Source: Actinomadura graeca
GTDB lineage: Bacteria; Actinomycetota; Actinomycetes; Streptosporangiales; Streptosporangiaceae
Length of the DNA: 64,000 nt
NCBI RefSeq assembly: GCF_019175365.1
Contig: NZ_CP059572.1
Coordinates: forward strand, 8,781,501-8,845,500
Direction of reading: 5' to 3'
Every line of letters begins with the position of its first letter. Position 1 is the first letter of the stretch. The notes beneath the pieces were generated by a model that worked only from the letters and a program-made list of their open reading frames with translations, was not told the origin of the DNA and did no database searches. A program made the position numbers and the translations under genes. This document shows positions 1 through 11,818 of this stretch, in pieces.

Positions 1-2
1 TC

Positions 3-158
3 GAGGAGCTGCTGACCCGGTGGCGGGGGGCGTCCCGGCCGCCGGACGGGGCGGACGGCGCCGGTGGCGCGAACGGGGCCAGCGCCGCCGAGCGCCTCGG
101 CGTGGCCACCGCCGACCAGGTCCTCGACTTCATCGACAACGAGCTTGGAATGTCATGA
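3..158 (+). CDS. Modular type I PKS, C-terminal end only (gene starts before the window)
   Basis: The last 51 codons of a modular polyketide synthase run in frame from base 3 to the TGA at 156-158. The peptide ends VLDFIDNELGMS. This resembles the C-terminal tails of the other PKS proteins in this window (for example [10 protein letters not shown] and EFIDRDLG) and matches the helical docking tail that follows the final ACP in this family. No catalytic domain lies in the visible part. The next PKS starts 34 bases downstream on the same strand, so the two are probably co-transcribed and may be consecutive subunits of the assembly line. The short acidic and hydrophobic tail is the only basis for the call. 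Confidence 0.8.
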   Translation, partial: EELLTRWRGASRPPDGADGAGGANGASAAERLGVATADQVLDFIDNELGMS

Positions 159-192
159 CCGAACCGGCCGCGGCGCGTCCGCCGAAGGATGG

Positions 193-3100
193 ATGACCAC
201 GATGGCGAGCGAAGAGAAGCTGGTCGATTACCTGAAGCGGGTCGCGTCGGACTTGCACGACACCCGGCTGCGGCTGCGCGAGCTGGAGGACCGGCGGGCC
301 GAGCCCGTGGCCGTCGTCGGCATGGCCTGCCGCCTTCCCGGCGGGGTCGGCTCCCCCGAGGAGCTGTGGGACCTCGTCGCCTCGGGCCGCGACGCCATCG
401 GCGGCTTCCCCGCCGACCGCGGCTGGGAGCTGGAGCGGCTCTTCCACCCCGACCCGGACCACCCCGGCACCAGCTACGTCCGCGAGGGCGGGTTCGTGGA
501 CGGCGCCGACCGGTTCGACGCCGGCTTCTTCGGGATCAGCCCGCGCGAGGCGCTCGCGTCCAACCCCCAGCAGCGGATGCTCCTGGAGGTCGCGTGGGAG
601 CTGCTCGAACGCGCCGGGATCGTCCCCGACGCGCTGCGCGGCACGCCCACCGGCGTGTACATCGGCACGGCCACCACCGGCAGCTCGACGCACAGCGACC
701 CGTCCGGGCGGGCGACCGACGGGTACGCGGGCAACGCCCCCAGCGTCCTGTCCGGCCGGGTGTCCTACACGCTGGGCCTGGAGGGCCCGGCGGTGACGGT
801 GGAGACGGCCTGCTCGTCCTCCCTGGTGGCGATGCACCTCGCCTGCCAGGCGCTGCGGGACGGCGACTGCACCCTCGCGCTGGCCGGCGGCGTGACTGTG
901 ATGGTCACGCCCGAGGCGTTCACCGCGTTCTCGCGCCAGCGCGGGCTCGCGCTCGACGGGCGCTGCAAGCCCTTCTCCGCCGCCGCCGACGGCACCAGCT
1001 GGGGAGAGGGCGCCGGCCTGGTCCTGCTGGAGCGCCTCTCGGACGCCCAGAGGCTCGGCCACCGCGTCCTGGGCGTCATCCGGAGCTCCGCGGTCAACCA
1101 GGACGGGGCCAGCAACGGGATGACGGCCCCGAACGGCCCGTCGCAGGAGCGGGTGATCCGGCAGGCGCTGGCCGCCGCGCGGCTTCCGGCGTCCGCCGTG
1201 GACGCGGTCGAGGCCCACGGCACCGGGACCACGCTCGGCGACCCCATCGAGGCCGGGGCGCTGCTGGCGACCTACGGGCGGGACCGCCCGGCGGACCGTC
1301 CGCTGCTGCTGGGGTCGGTCAAGTCGAACATCGGGCACACCCAGGGCGCCGCGGGCGTCGCCGGCGTCATCAAGACGATCATGGCGATGCGGCACGGGCG
1401 GTTCCCCGCGACGCTGCACCTCGGCGAGCCCACCCCCCACGTGGACTGGTCGTCCGGCGCGATACGGCTGCCCGCCGAGACCACCGGGTGGCCGCGCGCG
1501 GGCCGCCCGCGCCGGGCCGGGGTGTCCTCGTTCGGGATCTCCGGCACCAACGCGCACCTGATCCTGGAAGAGGCCCCGGAGCAGCCGGCGGAGACCACGT
1601 CGGAGGCCCCGGTGCCCGGCCCGGTCCCGGCCGGGGCGCCGGTGCCGTGGGTGGTGTCGGCGCGGAATCCGGCGGCCCTGCGGGAGCAGGCACGCCGGCT
1701 GGGTGCGTTCGCCGCCGCGGAGGACGGGCGGCCGCCCGCGGCCGTGGGCCGGGCCCTCGCCGCGACCCGGTCCGTGTTCGAGCACAGGGCCGTCGTCCTC
1801 GGCCACGACCGCGCCGCCCTCCTCGCCGGGCTGGACGCCGTCGCCGACGGCGCCGCCCACCCCGATGTCGTCACCGGAGAGGCCACCGGGACGGGCCCCG
1901 GCCCCGTCCTGGTCTTCCCCGGGCAGGGCTCGCAGTGGGCCGGGATGGGCGCCGCGCTGCTGGAGGCGTCCCCGGCGTTCGCGGCGCGCATCGCCGAATG
2001 CGAGGAGGCGCTCGCGCCGCACGTGGACTGGTCGCTGACCGGGGTGCTGCGCGGCGACGACGACGCGGCCGGCCTGCGCCGCGTGGACGTGGTGCAGCCG
2101 GCGCTGTGGGCGATGATGGTGTCGCTCGCGGCGGTGTGGGACGCCCACGGCGTGCGGCCCGCCGCGGTCGTCGGCCACAGCCAGGGCGAGATCGCCGCCG
2201 CGTGCGTCGCCGGGGCCCTGTCCCTCGCCGACGGCGCCAGGATCGTGGCGGTGCGCGCACGCGCGCTGCGCGGCCTGTCCGGACGGGGCGCCATGGCCTC
2301 CCTCGCGCTGGGCGAGGACGACACGTCCGAGATCATCTCCGGGCTCGGCGGCGCCGCGGACGGCGTGGTGGTCGCCGCGGTCAACGGCCCGTCCTCGACC
2401 GTGGTCTCCGGCCCGCCCGACCGCGTCGCGGCGGTGCTGGCCGCCGCGGGAGAGCGGGGGGCGCGCACCCGCACGATCGACGTGGACTACGCCTCGCACG
2501 GCCCGCAGATCGACGAGATCGCCGACGGGCTCACCGCCGCTCTCGGCGGGGCGACCGGCGTCGGCCCCGCCTCCGCCGAGGTCGCGTTCTACTCCTCGCT
2601 CACCGGCGCCCGCGCCGACACCGCGGCCCTGGACGGGGAGTACTGGGTGACGAACCTGCGGCGGCCGGTGCGGTTCGCCGCGGCGGTGAAAGCCCTCCTG
2701 GACGACGGCTACCGGCTGTTCATCGAGGCGAGCCCGCACCCCGTCCTGACCGTCGGCGTCCAGGAATGCGCGGACGAGGCCGGGAGCGCGGCGGCCGTGC
2801 TGCCGACGCTGCGCCGCGACCAGGGCGGCCCCGAGCGGCTCGCCCGCTCTCTAGGCGAGGCGTTCGCGGCGGGCGCCGCGGTGGACTGGACGGCCTGGTT
2901 CCCCGCGGACCTAGCGCCGCGTCCGCTCGACCTGCCGACCTACCCCTTCCAGCGGGAGAGGTACTGGCTGTCCGCCGGACCCGGGACCGGCGACGTCGCG
3001 GGACTCGGCCTCAGCCCGGCGGACCACCCCCTGCTGGGGGCCGCGCTGGAGACCGCCGACGGCGACGGCCGCCTGCTCACCGGCCGCCTCCCCGGCCCGT

Positions 3101-6100
3101 CCGGCTCCTGGCTCGGCGACCACGCCATCGCGGGGACGCCCGTCGTCGCGGGTTCGGTCCTGGTCGACTGGGCGCTGCGGGCCGCCGACGGATCCGGATG
3201 CGCCACGGTCGAGGAGCTCACGCTCCGCGCGCCGCTCGTCCTGCCGGAGAACGGGGCTGTGCGCGTCCAGGTCGCGGTCGGCGCGGCCGCCGACGACGGG
3301 CGGCGCGACGTCCAGATCTACTCGCGCCCCGACGACGATTCCGTGCGCACCTGGGAGTGCCACGCCACCGGCGTGCTCGCACCCGAGCCCGAGACCCCCG
3401 AAGAGGACTTGAGAGGGCAGTGGCCTCCGGCGGGCGCCGAACCGGTCGACGTCGCGGGATTCTACGAACGCGCCGCGTCGGAAGGCTACGAGTACGGCCC
3501 CGCGTTCCAGGGCCTGCGCGCGGCGTGGAGACGCGGGACGGACCTGTTCGCCGAAGTCGGGCTTCCCAAGGCCGCCGGTGAAGCCGACGGGTACGGCCTC
3601 CACCCGGCGCTCCTCGATGCGGCGCTCCATCCCGCGATCCTGGACGGCGGGCTTGGAGGCGGGCCCGGTGACGACGAGGTGTGGCTGCCGTTCGCGTGGA
3701 ACGGTGTCGCGCTCCACGCGGTCGGGGCGACGGCCGTCCGGGTCCGGCTGACCCGCGACGGCGAGGGCCTGCGGATCCTGATCACCGACCCGGCGGGCGA
3801 GCCCGTCCTCGGCGTGGACACGCTGCGGATGCGCCCGGCCGACGCCGCGCGGCTCGGCGCCCTCGCCACCCGGGATGCGAGCGGGCTGCTCACCCTGGAC
3901 TGGACGCCCCTCCCGCAGGGGCCCGTCCCCGACGGCGAGGACTGGGCGGTCCTCGGGCCGGACGGCCTGGACGCCCTGCCCGCCGACGCCCCGGCCCCCG
4001 CGATCGTCCTGGCCGACCCCGTCCGGGCGGACGACACCGGCACCGCCGAGGAGGCGCTCGCCGCCACGGAACAGGCACTCGACCTGGTACGCGGCTTCCT
4101 GGCCGACACTCGCCTCGCCGACTCGCTGCTCGCCGTCGTCACCCGGGGCGGGGCCGCCGGGGCGGCGGTGGGCGGCCTGGTCCGCAGCGCGCAGGCCGAG
4201 CACCCCGGCCGATTCGTCCTGGTGGACCTCGGCGCCGCGACCACCGACGGCGACCCGGCGGCGACCCCGGACGGGCCGGAGAGACCGGACAGGTCGGAGG
4301 CGGAGGAGGCGGTCGGCGCTGCGCGGATCGCGGTCGCCGCCGACGAACCCCACGTGGCGGTGCGCGGCGGCCGGACACTCGTCCCGCGGCTCACGCGCCC
4401 CTCCGACGCCGGGGACGCCGCGCCGCCGCCGCTGGACGAGGACGACACCGTCGCCGTCGTCGGCGGCACCGGCATGCTCGGCGGCCTCGTCGCCGAGCAC
4501 CTGGTCCGGGCATATGGGGCGCGGCGCCTGCTGCTGCTGTCCCGCCGGGGCGAGCAGGCCCCGGGGGCCGGCGACCTTCGCGGGCGGCTGGCCGGCCTCG
4601 GCGCCCACGCCGACGTGGCCGCCGTCGACGTCGCCGACGAGGCCGCGCTGGCGGAGGCGCTGGCGCGGATCCCGGCCGACCGGCCCCTCGCGGGCGTCGT
4701 CCACGCGGGCGGCGTGATCGACGACGCGGTCCTCACGTCCCAGACCGCGGAACGGCTGCGGCACGTGTGGGCGCCGAAGGCCCTCGGCGCGTGGAACCTG
4801 CACGTCCTGACCCGCGACCTGCCGCTGAAGTTCTTCCTCGTGTTCTCCTCGGCCGCCGGGGTCGTCGGCAACGCCGGTCAGGCCGGATACGCCGCCGCCA
4901 ACGCGTTCTGCGACGCGCTGGTGGCCCACCGGCGCGGCCTCGGGCTCCCCGGGACGTCCGTGGCGTGGGGGCTCTGGGCCGACGCCAGCGCCATGACGGG
5001 CCACGTGTCCGGTGCCGACCTCGCCCGCGTCCGCGGCATGCGCCCGCTGTCGGCCGACCGGGGCCTGTCCCTGCTCGACGCCGCCTGGCGGCTCGGCGCG
5101 CCCTGCGTGGTGGCCGCCGACCTCGACCTCGCCGGGCTGCCCAGCGCCGACGTCCCCGCGATCCTGCGGGGCCCGGCCGGCCGCACCCGCCGCCGCGCCG
5201 CCACCGGCGCGGACGCGACGGCGCTCGCCGCCCGGCTGGCCGGCCTCGACGCACCCGCGCGCTCCGCGCTGGTGGCGGAGACCGTGCGGGAGCGCGTCGC
5301 GGCCGTGCTGGGGTTCCGGTCACCGGGCGACGTCGGCATGGACGCCAGCTTCAAGGACCTCGGCGTCGACTCCCTGACGGCCGTCGAGGTGCGCAACCGG
5401 CTGACGTCCGCGACCGGCCTGCGCCTGCCGACGACACTCGTCTTCGACTACCCGACACCCCGGGCCCTGGCGGAGTACGTGGCCGCCCGGGTGACCGGGG
5501 AGAGCACGGCGGTGGACCTCGCCCCCGCCGCGGCCTCCGCCGTGCGGGCGGACGAGCCGGTCGCGATCGTCGGCATGGCCTGCCGGTATCCGGGCGGTGT
5601 CCGCGGTCCCGAGGACCTGTGGGACCTGGTGGCCTCGGGACGGGACGCGGTCGGCGACTTCCCGTCCGACCGCGGCTGGGACTTCGAGGGCCTGTTCCAC
5701 CCTGACCGCAGCCGCCCAGGGACGAGCCACACGCGCGCGGGCGCCTTCCTCTACGACGCGGGGGAGTTCGACTCGGCGTTCTTCGGCGTGAGCCCCCGCG
5801 AGGCGCTCGCCGCCGACCCCCAGCAACGGCTCGTACTGGAGACGGCATGGGAGGTCCTGGAGCGCGCGGGCATCGACCCGCTCTCGCTCAAGGGAACCCG
5901 CACCGGCGTCTACACGGGCGTCATGTACCACGACTACGCCGCCGGTGCCGCCGAGGACGACGCTCGGATGGAGGGCTACGTCATGCCGGGCGCGGGCAGC
6001 GTCGTCCCGGGCCGCGTCGCCTACACCCTGGGGTTGGAGGGTCCGGCGGTGACGGTGGACACGGCGTGTTCGTCGTCGCTGGTGGCGGTGCATCTGGCGT

Positions 6101-9100
6101 CGCAGGCGCTGCGCCAGGGTGAGTGCGACCTCGCCCTGGCCGGAGGCGTGACGGTCATGGCCACCCCCGGGCTGTTCACCGGCTTCTCACGCCAGCAGGG
6201 CCTCGCCCCGGACGGCCGCTGCAAGTCGTTCGCGGCATCGGCCGACGGCACCGGATGGGGTGAGGGCGTCGGCCTGCTGGCACTCGAACGGCTGTCGGAT
6301 GCGCGTCGTCGTGGTCATCGGGTGCTGGCGGTGGTGCGGGGTTCGGCGGTGAATCAGGATGGTGCGTCGAACGGGCTGACGGCTCCCAATGGCCCGTCGC
6401 AGCAGCGGGTGATCGGCCAGGCCCTGGCGGGTGCGGGTTTGTCGGCGTCCGACGTCGACGCGGTGGAGGCGCACGGGACCGGGACGAGGCTGGGTGATCC
6501 GATCGAGGCGCAGGCGTTGCTGGCGGCCTATGGGCGGGGGCGTGCTGAGGATCGTCCGCTGTGGCTGGGGTCGGTGAAGTCCAACATCGGGCATACGCAG
6601 GCTGCTGCGGGTGTGGCGGGTGTGATCAAGATGGTGATGGCGATGCGGCACGGCACGCTGCCCGCGTCGTTGCATATCGATGAGCCGACTCCGCACGTGG
6701 ACTGGGATGCGGGTGCCGTGCGGCTGCTCACCGAGCCGGTGCCGTGGCCGGAGACCGGCCGGTCCCGCCGTGCGGGGGTGTCGTCGTTCGGAGCCTCGGG
6801 CACCAACGCCCACCTCATCATCGAGCAAGGGCCCGAAGACGAGCACACCGCCGGGGAGACGGAGCGTCCTGGCGGTGGTGTGGTGCCGTGGGTGGTGTCG
6901 GCGCGTAGTGAGGCCGCGTTGCGTGAGCAGGTGGCGCGGCTGGGTGGTGTGGCCGGTGATCCGGTGGAGGTGGGCTGGTCGCTGGTGTCGTCGCGGTCGT
7001 CGTTCGAATGGCGGTCGGTGGCGGTCGGCGAATCACGTGAAGAGCTGCTGGCCGGTCTGCAGACCGGTGTGGTGGCGACCCGGCCGCAAGGTGAGTGCGT
7101 GTGGTTGTTCAGTGGCCAGGGCGCTCAACGGGTCGGGATGGGCGCGGGCCTGTACGAGCGTTTCCCGGTGTTCGCCGAAACCTTCGATGAGGTGTGCGGC
7201 CTGCTGGATCCGGAGTTGAAGGAGGTGGTGTTCTCCGGTCCGGCAGAGGAGTTGGAGCACACCACCTTCGCGCAGATGGGGTTGTTCGCGGTGCAGGTGG
7301 CGTTGGCGCGGCTGCTGGGGTCGATGGGTGTGCGGCCGGATGTGGTGGTGGGTCATTCGGTGGGTGAGGTGGCTGCTGCGCATGTGGCGGGGGTGCTGGA
7401 TCTGGGGGATGCGTGTCGTCTGGTGTCGGCTCGTGCGCGGTTGATGGGGGGTTTGCCTGCGGGTGGGGCGATGGCGGCGATCCAGGCCGACCCCGGGGAG
7501 CTGGCCGGTGAGCTGCCGGAGGGCGTTGGCGTTGCGGCGGTGAACACGCCGGGGAGCGCGGTGGTGTCGGGCCCGGCGGACCTGGTGGCGCGGGTGCAGG
7601 CGGTCTGGGCGGAGCGGGGGCGTAAGACCAAGGGTTTGCCGGTGAGTCATGGGTTTCATTCGGTGTTGATGGAGCCGATGCTGGCCGGTTTTGGTGAGGC
7701 GATCGGGGGTTTGGGTTTTGGTGTGCCGGTGGTGCCGCTGGTGAGCACGCTGACCGGTGAGCTGGTGGGTGAGGAGATCGCGGCGGCGCAGTACTGGGTG
7801 CGGCAGGTGCGTGAGCCGGTGCGGTTCCTGCCCGCGATCGTGTCGCTGGGTGAGCGGGCGGGGGTGTTCATCGAACTGGGTCCTGATCCGGTGCTGGCTA
7901 CTGCGGCGCAGCAGATCCTGGACGAGCGCCGGGTCCCCTCGGTGGCGGCCCTGCACTGCGACCGTCCCGATACCAGGGCGTTGGGGGCGGCGCTGGGCGC
8001 GCTGCATGTCCACGGGATCGATGTGGACTGGACGGGCTGGTTCCCCGACAAGCCACGCCCGCGCACCATCGACCTGCCCACCTACGCCTTCCAACGCGAA
8101 CGCTACTGGCTCACCTCCCGGCAGACCGCGCGCGACGCGGGCCTGACCTCAATGGAGCTGGCAGACGGCGACGTCCATGTGCTGACCGGCCGGTTGTCGG
8201 CCGACGGCGGCTGGCTGGCGGACCACCAGGTCCAGGGGACCGTCCTCGTACCTGGGACGGCGTTGCTGGGATGGGCGTTGCGGGTCGCGGACGACACCGG
8301 CGCCGCCGGAGTGGAGGAGCTGGCCCTCCAAAGCCCGCTGGTCCTGCCGAGCACCGGCGCGTTGCGGATCCAAGTGGTCGCGGGCGCCGCCGGGGAGGAC
8401 GGGAGACGCGATGTCCAGGTGTACTCCCGTCCCGATGGTGAGGTTTCGGACGGCTGGGTCCGGCATGCGGAGGGCGTGCTCCTACCACCGCAGGCCGAAC
8501 CCGCCGAGCCGGTGGACACCCTTGCGGGCCAGTGGCCTCCGGCCGGGGCCGAGCCCATGGAGCTGGACGGCTTCTACGAGCGGGCGGCGGAGGCCGGTTA
8601 CGAGTACGGTCCCTCCTTCCGCGGGCTCCGCGCGGCGTGGCGGCTCGGCGGGGACCTCCTCGCCGAGGTGGAGCTGCCCGGGACCGTGGGTGACCAGGAC
8701 GGGTTCGGCGTCCATCCGGCCCTGCTGGACGCGGCCATGCACCCCGCGCTGCTGGCGGGGGAGGCCGACGGGCGGACGTGGCTGCCGTTCGTCTGGAGCG
8801 GGGTGTCGCTATGGGCGGCCGGCGCCCGCACCGTGCGGGTCCGGCTGACGCCCGCGTCCTCGGTGGACGAGCAGAGCCTGCGTCTGCACGTGGCCGACAC
8901 CGCCGGTGCCCCCGTCCTCACCGTGGAGCACGTCGGGATGCGTGCGGCCGACGGCGCAGAGCTGCGCGCCGCCGCCGCGCAAGGCACGCGTGGCCTCTAC
9001 ACCCTCGACTGGACCGCGGTCTCCGACGCGGAGGCGGCCGGGGAACCGCGGACCGGCGGCTGGCCGAGGCTCGGCCGTGATCCGTATCCCGGCCTCGCGG

Positions 9101-11802
9101 CGTTCGTGTCGGCGCTGGAGTCCGGCGCCGACGTGCCTCCGGTCGTCCTCGCGGACGTCGCCGCCGCGGACGAGGCGCTGGCGCTCGTGCGGGAGTGGCT
9201 GGACGAGCCGCGGACGTCCGGCATCGTCCTGGCGGTCGTCACGAAGGGCGCGGTCGCGGGCGGGACCGACGAGAACGCGGCGGCGGTGTGGGGGCTGGTC
9301 CGGAGCGTCCAGTCCGAGCACCCCGGCAGGTTCGTGCTCGCCGACGCCGACGGCGGGTCGGACGTGGCCGCCGCCGTGTGGCGGGCGCTGCGCCTCGACG
9401 AGCCGCAGGTGGCCGTGCGCGATGACCGGCTGCTCGTGCCGCGTCTGGTGCCCGCGGGCGCCGCCGCCGAACTGGTGGGCCCGGCGGGACGGCATGCGTG
9501 GCGGCTGGTGGCGGGCCGATCGGGGACGCTGGAGGGCGTGACCGCCGAGGCGTTCCCCGAGGCGCTGGAGCCGCTCGGCCCGGGTCAGGTGCGCGTCGAG
9601 GTGCGCGCCGCCGGGATCAACTTCCGCGACGCGCTCGTCGCCCTCGGCATGGTGACCGCGCCGGGCGGGCTCGGCGGCGAGGGCGCCGGGGTCGTCACGG
9701 AAGTGGGACCGGAGGTCTCCGGACTGTCGGTCGGCGACCGGGTGATGGGCCTGTTCCCGGGTGCGTTCGGGGCCGTGGCGGTGGCCGACGCCCGCATGGT
9801 CGCGGCGATCCCGGACGGATGGGGGTTCCAGGAGGCCGCGGCGGTGCCGGTCGCGTTCCTGACGGCCTGGTACGGGCTGGTGGACCTCGCCCGGCTGCGG
9901 GCGGGGGAGTCGGTGCTGGTGCACGCGGCGACCGGCGGTGTCGGCATGGCGGCGGTGCAGATCGCCCGGCATGTGGGGGCGCACGTCTACGGCACCGCCA
10001 GTCCCGGCAAGCACGGGGTGCTGGAGGAGATGGGCGTGGACGCGGGCCACCGGGCCTCCTCCCGGGATCTGGACTTCGAGGAGGTGATCCGGTCGGCGAC
10101 CGGCGGTGAAGGCGTGGACGTCGTCCTCAACGCGCTCGCCGGGCCGTTCACCGACGCCTCCCTGCGGCTCCTCCGCGACGGCGGACGGTTCCTGGAGATG
10201 GGCAAAACCGACATCCACGACCCCGAGGAGGTCGCCGCCGCGCATCCGGGGGTGGAGTACCGGGTCTTCGACCTGATCTCCGACGCCGGGCCCGACCGCA
10301 TCGGCGAGATGCTCGGCATCCTGGGAGAGCTGTTCGCGGGCGGAGTGCTGCGGCCCCCGCCCGTCCGGACGTGGCCGCTGGAGAGGGCGCGGGACGCCCT
10401 GCGGTACATGAGCCAGGCCCGCCACACCGGCAAGCTCGTCCTGGACGTCCCCGCGCGGCTCGATCCCGACGGGACCGTCCTGATCACCGGCGGCACCGGG
10501 GGTCTCGGCGCGCTCACGGCCGAGCACCTGGCCCGCGAATGGGGCGTCCGGCACCTGGTCCTGGTCAGCAGGCGGGGGGCCGACGCCCCCGGCGCCGCCG
10601 AGCTCGCCGGACGGCTGGAGGCGCTGGGCGCCGCGGTCTCCATCGCCGCCGCGGACGTCGCCGACCCCGCCGCGGTGGACGCGCTGATCGCCGGCATCGA
10701 CCCGGCGCACCCGCTCACCGGCGTCGTCCACGCCGCGGGTGTGGTCGACGACGCGACCATCGGCGCCCAGACCCCCGAGCGGCTCGAACGGGTCTGGGCG
10801 GCGAAGGCCGCGGCGATGGCGAACCTGCACGCGGCGACGGCCCGCCTGCGCCTCGGCATGTTCGTCGTCTATTCCTCGGCCGCGGCGGTGCTCGGCAGCC
10901 CGGGCCAGGCCAACTACGCCGCCGCCAACGCCTACTGCGACGCGCTGGCGGCGCGGCGCCGCGCCGCCGGGCTCGCGGGTCTGTCGGTCGGCTGGGGTCC
11001 CTGGGAGTCCGCGAGCGGCATGATGGCGGGACTGTCGGACACCGACCGGGCCCGGATGAGCCGTGGAGGGTTCGAGCCGCTCAGCAGCCGACGCGGCCTG
11101 GAACTGCTCGACGCCGCCTGCGGCCACGGCGCGCCGTACCTGGTGGCCGTGGAGCTCGACGCCGTTGGCATGGCCGGACGGCCCGCGGAGGCCCTGCCTC
11201 CCGTGCTGCGCGGGCTCGCCGCGTCCGGGACGAGGGGACGCCCGGCCGCCGCCGGCGGGCACCGGCCCGTCGACTGGGCCGGGCGGCTGGCGGGCCTGGC
11301 GCCCGGAGACCAGCTCGACGTCCTGCTGGGGCTGGTGCGCGACCACGCGGCCTCCGTGCTGGGCCACGCCGACCCCGCCGCGGTCCAGGTGGACACCCCG
11401 TTCAAGGACCTCGGCTTCGACTCGCTCACCGGCGTGGAACTGCGCAACCGGCTCGCGGCCGCCACCGGGCTGCGGCTCCCCGCCGCGCTGGTGTTCCGGC
11501 ACCCGTCACCGGCCGCCATCGCCGGCCATCTGCGCGAGCGTCTCGCGCCCGCCGGGCAGGACCCCTCGGCGCCCGTCCTCGGCGAGCTGGACCGGCTGGA
11601 GACGGTGATCGCCCGGTACGGCCCGGACGGCGAGACCCGCGTCCGGCTGACCAAGCGGCTGGAGGCCCTGCTGTGGCGGCTGAACGGCGAGGACGCCGGG
11701 AACGGCGGGGGCGGTACGGCCGCCGTCGACGGAGCGGCCCTCGACGCCGCCTCCGACGACGAGATGTTCGAGCTCATCGACCGGGAACTGGGAACTTCGT
11801 GA
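193..11802 (+). CDS. Two-module type I PKS: KS-AT(mm)-DH-KR-ACP, KS-AT(mal)-DH-ER-KR-ACP
   Basis: The protein is about 3869 residues and extends a polyketide by two units. It opens with a coiled-coil docking segment ([11 protein letters not shown]). Module 1: KS Cys near 207 (TACSSS), AT GHSQGE near 663 with a YASH motif near 766 (methylmalonyl-CoA type), DH His near 977, KR with [11 protein letters not shown] (B type) and catalytic YAAAN, ACP Ser near 1727. Module 2: KS Cys near 1959, AT GHSVGE near 2389 with HGFH (malonyl type), DH with an intact HxxxGxxxxP near 2678, ER with [11 protein letters not shown] and an NADPH loop, KR (VDD, YAAAN, B type) with Tyr near 3575, ACP Ser near 3744. Expected output is a methyl-branched alkene, then a fully reduced CH2CH2 unit. 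Module 1 DH has Ala in place of the conserved Pro. ATG 193 was chosen; ATG 202 is equally possible. The KS2-AT2 stretch uses more T/G-ending codons than the flanks. Confidence 0.95.
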   Translation: MTTMASEEKLVDYLKRVASDLHDTRLRLRELEDRRAEPVAVVGMACRLPGGVGSPEELWDLVASGRDAIGGFPADRGWELERLFHPDPDHPGTSYVREGGFVDGADRFDAGFFGISPREALASNPQQRMLLEVAWELLERAGIVPDALRGTPTGVYIGTATTGSSTHSDPSGRATDGYAGNAPSVLSGRVSYTLGLEGPAVTVETACSSSLVAMHLACQALRDGDCTLALAGGVTVMVTPEAFTAFSRQRGLALDGRCKPFSAAADGTSWGEGAGLVLLERLSDAQRLGHRVLGVIRSSAVNQDGASNGMTAPNGPSQERVIRQALAAARLPASAVDAVEAHGTGTTLGDPIEAGALLATYGRDRPADRPLLLGSVKSNIGHTQGAAGVAGVIKTIMAMRHGRFPATLHLGEPTPHVDWSSGAIRLPAETTGWPRAGRPRRAGVSSFGISGTNAHLILEEAPEQPAETTSEAPVPGPVPAGAPVPWVVSARNPAALREQARRLGAFAAAEDGRPPAAVGRALAATRSVFEHRAVVLGHDRAALLAGLDAVADGAAHPDVVTGEATGTGPGPVLVFPGQGSQWAGMGAALLEASPAFAARIAECEEALAPHVDWSLTGVLRGDDDAAGLRRVDVVQPALWAMMVSLAAVWDAHGVRPAAVVGHSQGEIAAACVAGALSLADGARIVAVRARALRGLSGRGAMASLALGEDDTSEIISGLGGAADGVVVAAVNGPSSTVVSGPPDRVAAVLAAAGERGARTRTIDVDYASHGPQIDEIADGLTAALGGATGVGPASAEVAFYSSLTGARADTAALDGEYWVTNLRRPVRFAAAVKALLDDGYRLFIEASPHPVLTVGVQECADEAGSAAAVLPTLRRDQGGPERLARSLGEAFAAGAAVDWTAWFPADLAPRPLDLPTYPFQRERYWLSAGPGTGDVAGLGLSPADHPLLGAALETADGDGRLLTGRLPGPSGSWLGDHAIAGTPVVAGSVLVDWALRAADGSGCATVEELTLRAPLVLPENGAVRVQVAVGAAADDGRRDVQIYSRPDDDSVRTWECHATGVLAPEPETPEEDLRGQWPPAGAEPVDVAGFYERAASEGYEYGPAFQGLRAAWRRGTDLFAEVGLPKAAGEADGYGLHPALLDAALHPAILDGGLGGGPGDDEVWLPFAWNGVALHAVGATAVRVRLTRDGEGLRILITDPAGEPVLGVDTLRMRPADAARLGALATRDASGLLTLDWTPLPQGPVPDGEDWAVLGPDGLDALPADAPAPAIVLADPVRADDTGTAEEALAATEQALDLVRGFLADTRLADSLLAVVTRGGAAGAAVGGLVRSAQAEHPGRFVLVDLGAATTDGDPAATPDGPERPDRSEAEEAVGAARIAVAADEPHVAVRGGRTLVPRLTRPSDAGDAAPPPLDEDDTVAVVGGTGMLGGLVAEHLVRAYGARRLLLLSRRGEQAPGAGDLRGRLAGLGAHADVAAVDVADEAALAEALARIPADRPLAGVVHAGGVIDDAVLTSQTAERLRHVWAPKALGAWNLHVLTRDLPLKFFLVFSSAAGVVGNAGQAGYAAANAFCDALVAHRRGLGLPGTSVAWGLWADASAMTGHVSGADLARVRGMRPLSADRGLSLLDAAWRLGAPCVVAADLDLAGLPSADVPAILRGPAGRTRRRAATGADATALAARLAGLDAPARSALVAETVRERVAAVLGFRSPGDVGMDASFKDLGVDSLTAVEVRNRLTSATGLRLPTTLVFDYPTPRALAEYVAARVTGESTAVDLAPAAASAVRADEPVAIVGMACRYPGGVRGPEDLWDLVASGRDAVGDFPSDRGWDFEGLFHPDRSRPGTSHTRAGAFLYDAGEFDSAFFGVSPREALAADPQQRLVLETAWEVLERAGIDPLSLKGTRTGVYTGVMYHDYAAGAAEDDARMEGYVMPGAGSVVPGRVAYTLGLEGPAVTVDTACSSSLVAVHLASQALRQGECDLALAGGVTVMATPGLFTGFSRQQGLAPDGRCKSFAASADGTGWGEGVGLLALERLSDARRRGHRVLAVVRGSAVNQDGASNGLTAPNGPSQQRVIGQALAGAGLSASDVDAVEAHGTGTRLGDPIEAQALLAAYGRGRAEDRPLWLGSVKSNIGHTQAAAGVAGVIKMVMAMRHGTLPASLHIDEPTPHVDWDAGAVRLLTEPVPWPETGRSRRAGVSSFGASGTNAHLIIEQGPEDEHTAGETERPGGGVVPWVVSARSEAALREQVARLGGVAGDPVEVGWSLVSSRSSFEWRSVAVGESREELLAGLQTGVVATRPQGECVWLFSGQGAQRVGMGAGLYERFPVFAETFDEVCGLLDPELKEVVFSGPAEELEHTTFAQMGLFAVQVALARLLGSMGVRPDVVVGHSVGEVAAAHVAGVLDLGDACRLVSARARLMGGLPAGGAMAAIQADPGELAGELPEGVGVAAVNTPGSAVVSGPADLVARVQAVWAERGRKTKGLPVSHGFHSVLMEPMLAGFGEAIGGLGFGVPVVPLVSTLTGELVGEEIAAAQYWVRQVREPVRFLPAIVSLGERAGVFIELGPDPVLATAAQQILDERRVPSVAALHCDRPDTRALGAALGALHVHGIDVDWTGWFPDKPRPRTIDLPTYAFQRERYWLTSRQTARDAGLTSMELADGDVHVLTGRLSADGGWLADHQVQGTVLVPGTALLGWALRVADDTGAAGVEELALQSPLVLPSTGALRIQVVAGAAGEDGRRDVQVYSRPDGEVSDGWVRHAEGVLLPPQAEPAEPVDTLAGQWPPAGAEPMELDGFYERAAEAGYEYGPSFRGLRAAWRLGGDLLAEVELPGTVGDQDGFGVHPALLDAAMHPALLAGEADGRTWLPFVWSGVSLWAAGARTVRVRLTPASSVDEQSLRLHVADTAGAPVLTVEHVGMRAADGAELRAAAAQGTRGLYTLDWTAVSDAEAAGEPRTGGWPRLGRDPYPGLAAFVSALESGADVPPVVLADVAAADEALALVREWLDEPRTSGIVLAVVTKGAVAGGTDENAAAVWGLVRSVQSEHPGRFVLADADGGSDVAAAVWRALRLDEPQVAVRDDRLLVPRLVPAGAAAELVGPAGRHAWRLVAGRSGTLEGVTAEAFPEALEPLGPGQVRVEVRAAGINFRDALVALGMVTAPGGLGGEGAGVVTEVGPEVSGLSVGDRVMGLFPGAFGAVAVADARMVAAIPDGWGFQEAAAVPVAFLTAWYGLVDLARLRAGESVLVHAATGGVGMAAVQIARHVGAHVYGTASPGKHGVLEEMGVDAGHRASSRDLDFEEVIRSATGGEGVDVVLNALAGPFTDASLRLLRDGGRFLEMGKTDIHDPEEVAAAHPGVEYRVFDLISDAGPDRIGEMLGILGELFAGGVLRPPPVRTWPLERARDALRYMSQARHTGKLVLDVPARLDPDGTVLITGGTGGLGALTAEHLAREWGVRHLVLVSRRGADAPGAAELAGRLEALGAAVSIAAADVADPAAVDALIAGIDPAHPLTGVVHAAGVVDDATIGAQTPERLERVWAAKAAAMANLHAATARLRLGMFVVYSSAAAVLGSPGQANYAAANAYCDALAARRRAAGLAGLSVGWGPWESASGMMAGLSDTDRARMSRGGFEPLSSRRGLELLDAACGHGAPYLVAVELDAVGMAGRPAEALPPVLRGLAASGTRGRPAAAGGHRPVDWAGRLAGLAPGDQLDVLLGLVRDHAASVLGHADPAAVQVDTPFKDLGFDSLTGVELRNRLAAATGLRLPAALVFRHPSPAAIAGHLRERLAPAGQDPSAPVLGELDRLETVIARYGPDGETRVRLTKRLEALLWRLNGEDAGNGGGGTAAVDGAALDAASDDEMFELIDRELGTS

Positions 11803-11818
11803 TGGGGGTGTGGGACCG

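Noticed and set aside
8809..11502. Long open frame on the minus strand opposite the second PKS module, and similar long antisense frames elsewhere (for example 2911-5004, 12554-14611)
   Set aside because: These are the shadow frames expected opposite high-GC coding sequence. They are Arg/Gly/Pro-rich, lack family motifs and overlap PKS domains with intact catalytic residues.
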